NCBI RefSeq assembly: GCF_030151085.1 | Contig: NZ_JASLER010000019.1 | Span: 1 to 27,149, forward strand | Reading direction: 5' to 3' | DNA from: Bacteroides sp. | GTDB lineage: Bacteria > Bacteroidota > Bacteroidia > Bacteroidales > Bacteroidaceae | Length of the DNA stretch: 27,149 bases | Part shown: in pieces, positions 7,047 to 14,030 of the stretch | Numbering within the stretch: position 1 is the stretch's first letter | Layout of the letters: every line of letters starts with the position of its first letter | Notes under the pieces: model-generated | Seen by the model: the letters and a program-made list of their open reading frames with translations, nothing else | Databases searched by the model: none | What the model was told of the DNA's origin: nothing | Translations under genes and position numbers: made by a program

Positions 7047-7928
7047 ATGAAACCTAAACTTTATTTTAACGAACATGCCGATTGTCACGTATGCACAGAT
7101 TATACGGATAGAGGATTTAAATACATTGAAACAAAGAAAGGTGAAAAGCATGTATTTGATATGGTTGATACCTATACCGTAGTTTTTATATTATCCGGGG
7201 AGGCGTTGGTATCTTGTAATGAATTTATTAATGTTCATTTTCGAGAAGATGAAATTGTACTTTGGCCAATGAATGCCAGCTGTAGTTGGGAGTCGCTTAC
7301 CGATACATCCGCGGTTGTGCTTTTTGGCGATAATGATTTGGCTCCTTGTGATAGAATTGCATTAAAAGAACATGCTGATTTGTGGATTAGTGCAATTCCT
7401 GAATTTAAAGGTTTGCAAATTAGACCTCGACTGAAGGAGTTTCTTTATTCTGTGAAGAACTATTTGGAAGACGGAATTGCATGTCCTTATATGCATAAAG
7501 CTAAACAGCGTGAATTATCTATTATATTCAGAGCTTATTATTCTCCTCAAGAAATAATGTCTTTTTTCCTTCCTACAGTTCGTGATACTTACGAATTTGA
7601 AACTTTTGTGATGAATAATTACTTGAAAATGAAGGGGCTCAAAGAGTTTGTCGATTCCTCAGGCATGAATTTAGCCGCATTTAACCGGAAGTTTAAAGCT
7701 TTATTCAAAGAAAGTCCTTATCAGTGGCTCATTAAGCAGAAGTCAAAGCATATCTTTTATGATCTGTCTTCTACTAATAAAAGCTATGCCAGTATCGCAA
7801 GAGAGTATCATTTTACAGATGCTTCTCATTTTAATAGATATTGCAAGTCTATGTTTGGTGATTCTCCTTCCAAGATACGTGAGAATGCTATTCTTGAGAA
7901 AGAACAGAAGCGGATGAATACATATTAA
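7047..7928 (+). CDS. AraC-family transcriptional regulator, paralogue 1
   Basis: This 293-residue protein has an N-terminal cupin-like sensing region (about 1-140) and a C-terminal AraC double helix-turn-helix (about 185-285) with FVDSSGMNLAAFNRKFKAL and YHFTDASHFNRYCKSMFG motifs. I start it at ATG 7047. A TTG at 7023 would extend it by 8 residues, but the ATG gives exactly the same length and alignment as the paralogue at 8032. Both share an N-terminal C13-x-x-C16 and a later SCNE motif. It has its own promoter and lies directly upstream of its paralogue and the fimbrial block, so it likely controls fimbriae. A role in the upstream methyltransferase operon is possible but unsupported. Confidence 0.88.
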   Translation: MKPKLYFNEHADCHVCTDYTDRGFKYIETKKGEKHVFDMVDTYTVVFILSGEALVSCNEFINVHFREDEIVLWPMNASCSWESLTDTSAVVLFGDNDLAPCDRIALKEHADLWISAIPEFKGLQIRPRLKEFLYSVKNYLEDGIACPYMHKAKQRELSIIFRAYYSPQEIMSFFLPTVRDTYEFETFVMNNYLKMKGLKEFVDSSGMNLAAFNRKFKALFKESPYQWLIKQKSKHIFYDLSSTNKSYASIAREYHFTDASHFNRYCKSMFGDSPSKIRENAILEKEQKRMNTY

Positions 7929-8019
7929 TCATTCAATATTTTTTGGCTAACTCGTTTTTTACAACTTTCTTGTTTTTTTTTTACTAATAACTTTTTTTAT
8001 TCAGAGGTTCTTAAGTGTG

Positions 8020-8027
8020 TAATTTTG
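8020..8027 (+). promoter_or_regulatory. Bacteroides -7 box for the second AraC gene, almost touching the start codon
   Basis: TAATTTTG matches TAnnTTTG perfectly but ends only 4 nt before the ATG at 8032. A transcript from it would have almost no leader. No good -33 TTTG is seen at the usual distance, only T-rich sequence at 7991-7998. Confidence 0.4.
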
Positions 8028-8031
8028 CAAT

Positions 8032-8913
8032 ATGAAAAGCGAATTGAATTATTGCAAATACGAAGATTGCAGAAAGTGCACAAAAACAGCTGATCGTAAG
8101 TTTAGTTATGTCGAGATCAGGAAAGGCGAGAAATTCTATTTCGAAGTGGTAAATGCCTATGCTATTGTATTTATTTTGGATGGCAAAGTAGAGGTTTCTT
8201 GTAACGAATACACCGGTCGATTGCTTCAAACAAGGGAAGCTGCGCTTTGGCGTACGAATACTAGATATGAGTGGGAAACAATCGCTGACACAATGGGCAT
8301 TGTTTTTACCGGAAATAATGCTCTGACGCCTTGTGATAAAGAACAACTTTCCGAACATGCGCATAATTGGCTGAATTCGGTTTCTGACTGCAAGAATTTA
8401 TTGGTAAAACCCCGGTTGATGGAATTTCTTTATTCTATAAAGAAATATTTGGATGATGACATTACTTGCCCTTATATATATGAGTGTAAAGAATGGGAGT
8501 TAATACTAATCTTGAGAGCTTACTATTCATCGGAGGAGTTGATGAATTTCTTTTTTCCAGTCGTATGCCATGTTCATGAATTTGAGTCTTTTGTAATGAA
8601 GAACTATTTAAAAATGAAAGGTGTAAAAGAATTTGTTGATTTATCGGGAATGAATCTGAGTGCTTTTAATCGAAAATTTAAGTTCCACTTCGGAGAGAGT
8701 CCTTATCAGTGGCTTATTAAGCAAAGGGCTAAACATATTTATCATGAACTGACTACTACAAACAAAAGCTTCTCTGTAATAGCAAAAGAATTTTACTTTA
8801 ATGACTCTTCTCATTTTAACCATTACTGCAAATCTATGTTTGGAAATCCCCCTAGTAAAATTCGTGAACAATTACTTGTTGGCAATGAATCCAACCAATC
8901 ATCATTTCAATAA
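8032..8913 (+). CDS. AraC-family transcriptional regulator, paralogue 2
   Basis: This 293-residue AraC protein is the tandem paralogue of the gene ending at 7928. The two align end to end without obvious gaps and are most alike in the DNA-binding half (NYLKMKGxKEFVDxSGMNL, ESPYQWLIKQ, HFNxYCKSMFG, PSKIRE). The N-terminal C13-x-x-C16 and the SCNEY motif are also conserved, but the rest of the sensing domain is more divergent. This suggests a gene duplication followed by change of signal rather than of DNA target. It is separated from its paralogue by 103 nt carrying T-tracts, and from the small winged-helix gene downstream by a promoter region. Likely role: regulation of the fimbrial genes. 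Confidence 0.88.
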   Translation: MKSELNYCKYEDCRKCTKTADRKFSYVEIRKGEKFYFEVVNAYAIVFILDGKVEVSCNEYTGRLLQTREAALWRTNTRYEWETIADTMGIVFTGNNALTPCDKEQLSEHAHNWLNSVSDCKNLLVKPRLMEFLYSIKKYLDDDITCPYIYECKEWELILILRAYYSSEELMNFFFPVVCHVHEFESFVMKNYLKMKGVKEFVDLSGMNLSAFNRKFKFHFGESPYQWLIKQRAKHIYHELTTTNKSFSVIAKEFYFNDSSHFNHYCKSMFGNPPSKIREQLLVGNESNQSSFQ

Positions 8914-8943
8914 TTAGCTTTATTTTCTGGCCTTTCGTTTTAT

Positions 8944-8960
8944 ACAAACACTTTGTTTGT
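8944..8960. promoter_or_regulatory. Inverted repeat just upstream of the fimbrial-block promoter
   Basis: ACAAACA-CTT-TGTTTGT is a perfect 7-bp inverted repeat. It ends 19 bp before the -33 box at 8980, which fits an operator for an activator. It could also act as a weak hairpin ending the AraC transcript, since it lies 30 nt after that stop codon. Confidence 0.45.
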
Positions 8961-8979
8961 TTTATACTATGTCCTTTTT

Positions 8980-9010
8980 TTTGTATGAATACTGTTTTAT
9001 AATACCTTTG
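8980..9010 (+). promoter_or_regulatory. Consensus Bacteroides promoter for the winged-helix gene and fimbrial operon
   Basis: TTTG (8980-8983), 19 nt, then TACCTTTG (9003-9010): both boxes and the spacing match the Bacteroides primary sigma consensus TTTG-N19-TAnnTTTG exactly. Transcription should begin near 9015-9018, giving a leader of roughly 40 nt before the ATG at 9056. It is the best promoter in the window and no other clear one was found before cluster A. Confidence 0.75.
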
Positions 9011-9055
9011 TAAAATATTAATTGATAGATTGTTGAAGGATATAAAAGTTGAATT

Positions 9056-9400
9056 ATGGTTTTAGTAAATCAAGAAGTAACACCACTGGTGGAAGGATGT
9101 GTCGTATCATCTATGAATAAATGTGAGTCAGGAGAAAAAGTACGCTATGGATTAATAACTCTTATCGAATTAGCAGATAAATATTATTCAGGGGGGATTG
9201 ATATAACGTATGTTATTAAATGTAATAAGCTGAATTTGTATGTTATAATGTATGTGGTTGATGAGATGAAGAAGATTGGCTTAATAGATTGTAGAGATGA
9301 TAATCCTAATTGGTTTTTTCTTAAAGAAGAACCGCAAAGTAGTTGGATCTTAGAAATTGTTCCCAAAGTTATTTCCCTTTTTAGTTCAAAAGAAATGTAA
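9056..9400 (+). CDS. Small winged-helix protein, Rrf2-like
   Basis: This 114-residue protein has a central stretch (about 28-80: YGLITLIELADKYYSGGIDI, then a recognition-helix-like NLYVIMYVVDEMKKIGLI) resembling the winged helix-turn-helix of Rrf2/IscR regulators. The three-cysteine iron-sulfur motif of IscR is not recognisable, although four scattered cysteines are present (GCVV, KCES, KCNK, DCRD). It has no signal peptide, so it is cytoplasmic. It follows a consensus promoter and precedes the fimbrial genes by 124 nt that contain a long inverted repeat. It may be a local regulator of fimbrial expression. The family call is tentative: the similarity is of pattern rather than clear identity. 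Confidence 0.5.
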   Translation: MVLVNQEVTPLVEGCVVSSMNKCESGEKVRYGLITLIELADKYYSGGIDITYVIKCNKLNLYVIMYVVDEMKKIGLIDCRDDNPNWFFLKEEPQSSWILEIVPKVISLFSSKEM

Positions 9401-9424
9401 TATTGATTTACGGATTTATAATGT

Positions 9425-9465
9425 TCGTTGATAGAGTGTTTTGACACACTAATGTCTATCAATGA
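9425..9465 (+). promoter_or_regulatory. Long inverted repeat between the winged-helix gene and the fimbrial genes
   Basis: TCGTTGATAGA (9425-9435) pairs with TCTATCAATGA (9455-9465), 11 bp with one G:T pair and a 19-nt loop that contains a smaller GTGT-TTTG-ACAC hairpin. No T tract follows, so it is a poor intrinsic terminator. An operator or an RNA structure that tunes read-through into the fimbrial operon fits better. The repeat is seen directly; function is inferred. Confidence 0.5.
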
Positions 9466-9524
9466 TCCTTGTAGAGAATTTATGTAAATGACAATTGTTA
9501 AAGTAAACAGCGATAGTAGATAGA

Positions 9525-10109
9525 ATGTATAAAAAGATATTATTGATTTTATTTTTAACCGTGAACTCAGTTTCAGGGTTCTCGCAACATGTGGCCGTCA
9601 AAACAAATCTGCTTTATGGTGCATATACATTAACACCCAATTTAGGTTTGGAACTAGCTTTGGGTAAAAGAAGTACACTGGAATTTAGTGGTGGTTATAA
9701 TCCTTGGAATTTAGACGGGTCGTTTGACGATAATAAGAAACTTGTTCACTGGTTGGGGCAGGTTGAGTATCGTTATTGGCTTTGCCGAAAGTTCAGTGGA
9801 CATTTTTTCGGAATACATGGCTTGGGAACTGAGTATAACATCTCTGGGCATGAGTTACCATTACTTTTTGAGAAAGGTTCCGGGAATTACCGTTATGAGG
9901 GATATGGCTACGGTGGTGGAATATCGTATGGATACAACTTCTACTTGGGCAGAAGATGGAGTTTGGAAGCCAATATAGGAGTAGGGTACGCACGCCTGCA
10001 TTACGATAAATATGATTGTGTGAAATGCGGATCGAAAATTGGTACCGAGAGCAAGAACTACTTGGGACCTACCAAGGCAGGTCTGTCGTTGATATACTAT
10101 TTGAAATAA
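9525..10109 (+). CDS. DUF3575 outer-membrane protein of the fimbrial operon
   Basis: This 194-residue protein has a signal peptide (about 1-20, ending SGFSQ) and the DUF3575 opening VAVKTNLLYGAYTLTPNLGLEL. Alternating aromatic strands (LEFSGGYNPW, WLGQVEYRYWL, YEGYGYGGGISYGYNFYLG, LEANIGVGYARLHYDKY) suggest a small eight-strand-type outer-membrane barrel. DUF3575 proteins are regular companions of FimA/Mfa-type fimbrial genes in Bacteroides; the exact role is not established. A CVKC pair occurs near the end. It is followed after 34 nt by the DUF3868 gene and is probably co-transcribed with it. It was not identified as an enzyme. Confidence 0.8.
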   Translation: MYKKILLILFLTVNSVSGFSQHVAVKTNLLYGAYTLTPNLGLELALGKRSTLEFSGGYNPWNLDGSFDDNKKLVHWLGQVEYRYWLCRKFSGHFFGIHGLGTEYNISGHELPLLFEKGSGNYRYEGYGYGGGISYGYNFYLGRRWSLEANIGVGYARLHYDKYDCVKCGSKIGTESKNYLGPTKAGLSLIYYLK

Positions 10110-10143
10110 GAGAGCAGCAAGATTAAATAAGAAGATAGATAAG

Positions 10144-11673
10144 ATGAGAAAACAATATATTCTATTTATAATAATCACTTTTCTTTTGAGCACGAATGTA
10201 TGGGCTCAGCATGAAGAATATTCAGGTAAAATACATATTACTCCTTTATCATTGCAACAGATGGGAGATTCGGTCTACCTACGGATTGATTTTGACATTT
10301 CAGGAGTAAATGTTGATTCACGTAAATCAATCAGTCTAATTCCTGCTTTGGTAGCACAAGACAAGCGACTTTACCTGCCCGAAGTAATGGTGAAAGGGCG
10401 TGAGGATTTTAATGTGTACAAACGGGAGATGTCGCTGATGAGTAAACGTGAACTGAGCAGATACAACCAGAAAGCACCGTATGCGGTATTGAAAGGATTC
10501 AAATCTGATAGCTCAAGAAAACTGACATACGATTGGGTAATAAAGTATGAATCGTGGATGGCGGATGCTAAACTCGATATATATGAGGATTTGTGTGGTT
10601 GCGGCAATCCTCCACGGCGAATGGGAGTGTCACAGTTGGTCAACTTTGTAGGTCTTGAAAAAGCAAGAGTAGCGGATTATTATGAGATCCTCCCTGCTTT
10701 TGCATACCTAAAACCGGAAGTGGAAAGTGTAAAGCACAGGAATATTACTGGGGAATCTTATTTGGACTTTGTTGTAAACCAGTGGCAGATCCGTCCGGAA
10801 TACATGAATAATCCTACCGAGTTAAGAAAGGTTGCTGATTTGGTGCTTGAGGTAAAGAATGATCCGGCTATCGAAGTAAAGAGTATCAGTGTGGAAGGCT
10901 ATGCATCGCCTGAAGGGAAAATAGCCAACAATCAAATGCTTTCGGAGAATCGTGCTAAATCGCTCGTAGAATTTCTGCTTGCAAAATTTGATTATCCTAG
11001 AAGTATGTACACCGTGAAATTTGGCGGTGAGAACTGGAATGGATTGAAACAAAAGGTTGAAGCATCGGATATGCCTTATCGTCAACAAGTGCTGGACATT
11101 ATTGAGTCTGTACCGGCTGAGATAAACTACGTTACGAATACAAGCCGTAAAAAAGCTTTGATGGATCTTGCAGGTGGCGTTCCTTATCGTTATATGCTGC
11201 GCGAATTCTTTCCTTCACTTCGTAAAGCCGTTTGCCGAATTGATTTTGATGTGAAGAACTTTGATGTGGATCAGGCGAAGGAAGTGATGAAAACCCGTCC
11301 TCAAAATTTGAGTCTTAATGAAATATTCCTTGTGGCAAACTCTTATGAGAAAGGTGCTCAGGAATTTGTAGACTTATTTGAGACTGCCGTAAAGTTGTTT
11401 CCGAATAATATGATTGCCAATCTGAATGCTGCCACAGCAGCTCTTGAACGTAATGACTTGATATCAGCAGAGAAGTATCTGACTAGAGTTGATGGTGAAA
11501 CAGAGACTCCTGAATACTATAATACGAAGGGAATACTGTATATGTTTAAAGGAGACTTGAATAGTGCGGAAGATTATTTTCAGAAAGCCGCAGGAAAAGG
11601 ATTGCCGGAAGCAAGACGAAATCTGAATGAAATGACTAACCAAAAGAATTTTAATAACATGATGAAAAAATAA
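10144..11673 (+). CDS. DUF3868 protein with OmpA-like and TPR regions
   Basis: This 509-residue exported protein has a signal peptide (about 1-21, NVWAQ) and three visible parts. The N-terminal DUF3868-type beta domain covers about 22-150. An OmpA-like segment covers about 240-330 (G252-Y-A-S255 ... ENR270A). A C-terminal tetratricopeptide-like helical region covers about 385-500 (IANLNAATAALERNDLISAE, YYNTKGILYMFKGDLNSAED). S255 stands where OmpA-type peptidoglycan binders have the diaminopimelate-binding Asp, while the Arg 15 residues later is kept. Such proteins accompany type V fimbrial loci and may help anchor or assemble the fibre between the cell wall and the outer membrane. It lies 44 nt before the major fimbrillin gene. 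Confidence 0.8.
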   Translation: MRKQYILFIIITFLLSTNVWAQHEEYSGKIHITPLSLQQMGDSVYLRIDFDISGVNVDSRKSISLIPALVAQDKRLYLPEVMVKGREDFNVYKREMSLMSKRELSRYNQKAPYAVLKGFKSDSSRKLTYDWVIKYESWMADAKLDIYEDLCGCGNPPRRMGVSQLVNFVGLEKARVADYYEILPAFAYLKPEVESVKHRNITGESYLDFVVNQWQIRPEYMNNPTELRKVADLVLEVKNDPAIEVKSISVEGYASPEGKIANNQMLSENRAKSLVEFLLAKFDYPRSMYTVKFGGENWNGLKQKVEASDMPYRQQVLDIIESVPAEINYVTNTSRKKALMDLAGGVPYRYMLREFFPSLRKAVCRIDFDVKNFDVDQAKEVMKTRPQNLSLNEIFLVANSYEKGAQEFVDLFETAVKLFPNNMIANLNAATAALERNDLISAEKYLTRVDGETETPEYYNTKGILYMFKGDLNSAEDYFQKAAGKGLPEARRNLNEMTNQKNFNNMMKK

Positions 11674-11717
11674 GCGGAGAGTAAAAACAATTATTAAACA
11701 ATTTATTAAAAACAACA

Positions 11718-12812
11718 ATGAAAAAACTTTTAGTATTGGCTTTTATGGCCACAATATTCTTTGCTTGCTCACAGCAAGAAGAAATCGTAGATAATGTGAA
11801 TGCTGGCAAAACCTCATTATCTGTAAGAATAGACTTGTCGAGGTTCAACACCAGAAGCGGTGATGGACTTGTAAGTACGCCATTGCCCACTTGGAGCTAT
11901 TTGTTATTAGTAGCAAAAAATACTGGTGGTACGGAAGTGAGAGAGATACTGATTGCGAAAGCTGATTTTACTGGTACTGTACAAGTCTTCGAAAAGGAGC
12001 CTGTGAACTTCTCAGGTGGAACAGTAGAGGCATATATTGTAACCGAAAATAATGATTGGGGTACTATTACTGCCTTGAATACGCCCAATCTGCCGGTTCT
12101 TGCCACAGAACAAACAGATATTAACAACTGGCAGCCGTCCGGCTTGATTAAAACCGGAATAACTGGTAAATTCGTAAATATACCCTACTACGGTTCGGGA
12201 ACCATTGTAGATAATGGTCCCGGTGGTGATGGACATCATCAATTAGCCTGTTCAGTAACGGTTGTTCCCGAGCTAGGACGTATACAAATACTCAATACAC
12301 CTCAAACAGGAGGAACGTTGAATAGTAATACAGTAACGTCTATAGTTGTAAATAATATCTATATAAATAAGATCACAGGTAATGGATCTACAGTAGATAT
12401 TCGGACACAGAATGGCGGGACGAGTGTGGAAACCGCAGGTAAATGGATTACCGATTTTTATGCAGCCACTAAACCGCTTGCAGGTATGACTGATGTCGGT
12501 ACAGATAAAGGATATCAGATTTTTAACGGCAATACCCCTCACTTGATTGTGGAAGTTCAATATCAGTTGAATGGTGTCACTACAAAAGATTATACCGGAT
12601 ATCTAACCATTACCAAGTTTACCTATAACACTGTGGATAAAGGTGATCTGACTGTGGCAAAGGGTAAGATTTATAACATCGACTTGAGTCAATTGCAACC
12701 TGCCTATGATAAGATTGGCGATGACCCGTATGACGAAACAACTTACTATGACTTGAATGTAGTAGTTACAGTTGCAGATTGGTCTGAAATAGCAGTTAAA
12801 CCTGAGTTATAA
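11718..12812 (+). CDS. Major fimbrillin of cluster A (FimA/Mfa1-like lipoprotein)
   Basis: This 364-residue prolipoprotein has lipobox FFAC with lipidated C17. An N-terminal strand ends at R46 (FNTR-SGDG), the expected trypsin/gingipain-like cleavage site that frees the groove for donor-strand polymerisation in FimA/Mfa1 fibres. The mature part is beta-rich (two-domain transthyretin-like fold expected), and the C-terminus VVVTVADWSEIAVKPEL carries the family's typical V-x-W tail that serves as donor strand. Position, size and the hairpin after the gene suggest that it is the main shaft subunit. It lies 44 nt after the DUF3868 gene. Assignment as major rather than accessory subunit is inferred from gene order. 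Confidence 0.82.
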   Translation: MKKLLVLAFMATIFFACSQQEEIVDNVNAGKTSLSVRIDLSRFNTRSGDGLVSTPLPTWSYLLLVAKNTGGTEVREILIAKADFTGTVQVFEKEPVNFSGGTVEAYIVTENNDWGTITALNTPNLPVLATEQTDINNWQPSGLIKTGITGKFVNIPYYGSGTIVDNGPGGDGHHQLACSVTVVPELGRIQILNTPQTGGTLNSNTVTSIVVNNIYINKITGNGSTVDIRTQNGGTSVETAGKWITDFYAATKPLAGMTDVGTDKGYQIFNGNTPHLIVEVQYQLNGVTTKDYTGYLTITKFTYNTVDKGDLTVAKGKIYNIDLSQLQPAYDKIGDDPYDETTYYDLNVVVTVADWSEIAVKPEL

Positions 12813-12834
12813 TATATCTAAGAGGGGATGGGGA

Positions 12835-12858
12835 TGAGGGTGATTCCTCTACCCCTCA
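12835..12858 (+). promoter_or_regulatory. Intercistronic hairpin after the cluster A fimbrillin
   Basis: TGAGGG (12835-12840) pairs with CCCTCA (12853-12858) around a 12-nt loop. The G-run at 12823-12833 offers alternative pairings with the same C-run. No T tract follows and the next gene starts within 60 nt, so partial attenuation or 3'-end protection of the fimbrillin message is likelier than full termination. Confidence 0.5.
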
Positions 12859-12914
12859 CCAATGAGGCAAAATATGCCCTACTAAAAATAAATATTTAAA
12901 AGACAGTGTTAAGA

Positions 12915-14018
12915 ATGTTTGTAAGGTGTACGAGTTACTTGATGATATCGTTACTTCTGCTTTTAGCAGGTTGTACGGAAGAAAATATAGATGATTGCTC
13001 GGCTGATTTAAGATTGAAATTTACTTTTACTCTCCATCTGAATGGTGATAACACTTTTGGACCTGACGTTCAGTTAGTGAAGGTTTACTTCTTTAATGAG
13101 GGTGGAGTGCTTGCCCATGTGCAACAGGGGCAAGGAGCAGTGCTGACCAATAGCTATGTGATGAATGTGCAGCTTGCTCCTGGCAAATATACGATTATGG
13201 CGTGGGGTGGAAGCAATGAGGACTTCAACAATTCTTTTCATGAAGGACATATGAATGACCCTCTTACTCATGATTATGAAATGGGAGTGAATATTGGCAA
13301 AACCACTTTAGCAGATTTTCGTATCTTTTTGAATTATGGTATTGCAAATGATTATCCGGAAGATATCATTCCTACGATAGAAGAGTTTGATGATCTTTAT
13401 TACGGTGCAGCGGGTACACGCCAAAGCGGAATTTCAAAATATGTATTCGAGCAGGTGGAAGTGCGAGCCGGAGTGGTTAACGAAAAGCTTATAGAGCTTA
13501 TTAGAAATACTAATATTCTGAAAGTTACCATAAGCGGGCTTGAAAATTTACAACGTTCCTCCAACTATTCTATTTTCAGTGCTGCAACGGCTCCTGCTGC
13601 CGCTGATATTCTAAATGTGTGGGTTTCTGCCCGTAACGGACGTTACAAGTATGATAATTCTATAGGTGAGTATGCACGTATGATGAGATTTCCTGCTATC
13701 TATCGCTATCTGGATGAACATTCAATGGTGGTTGATATCAAGACTATGCAACTTGATATAGTAAGGCATAAAGCAGAAGCAATGTATCTTACTATACAAG
13801 ATCCGGTAACCAAAGCTACCTATCCTCAACAACCTATTGATGTGGTAAATACACTACTTCAAGCAAAGAACCCTGAGACTGGTGAATATATTTATCAGTC
13901 GCAAGAAGATTTTGATAAGTATTATGAGCATCCCATAGATATAGATATAACTGCTGAACTTCAAGTTAGGATATTTGTACATGGTTGGGAAATTATTTTA
14001 GTTAAGCCCGAAATTTAG
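12915..14018 (+). CDS. Mfa2/FimB-type fimbrial anchor lipoprotein, cluster A
   Basis: This protein of 367 residues from ATG 12915 (370 from an in-frame GTG at 12906) has a lipoprotein signal ending LLLLLAGC. The mature N-terminus matches the FimB/Mfa2 pattern: a second cysteine soon after the lipid (DDCSADLRLKFTF), QLVKVYFFNEGG, then LAPGKYTIMAWGG. The C-terminus AELQVRIFVHGWEIILVKPE is the family's terminal strand. Unlike the fimbrillin there is no Thr-Arg cleavage site near residue 46, as expected for a subunit that stays lipid-anchored. Anchors of this type fix the fibre to the outer membrane and limit its length. It is followed by the next subunit after 12 nt. Confidence 0.82.
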   Translation: MFVRCTSYLMISLLLLLAGCTEENIDDCSADLRLKFTFTLHLNGDNTFGPDVQLVKVYFFNEGGVLAHVQQGQGAVLTNSYVMNVQLAPGKYTIMAWGGSNEDFNNSFHEGHMNDPLTHDYEMGVNIGKTTLADFRIFLNYGIANDYPEDIIPTIEEFDDLYYGAAGTRQSGISKYVFEQVEVRAGVVNEKLIELIRNTNILKVTISGLENLQRSSNYSIFSAATAPAAADILNVWVSARNGRYKYDNSIGEYARMMRFPAIYRYLDEHSMVVDIKTMQLDIVRHKAEAMYLTIQDPVTKATYPQQPIDVVNTLLQAKNPETGEYIYQSQEDFDKYYEHPIDIDITAELQVRIFVHGWEIILVKPEI

Positions 14019-14030
14019 AATTAAAAAAAG

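Noticed and set aside
9401..9524. Invertible (phase-variable) promoter before the fimbrial genes
   Set aside because: The inverted repeat arms are only 19 nt apart and enclose no promoter boxes; known invertible promoters have arms much further apart, and no recombinase gene is nearby.
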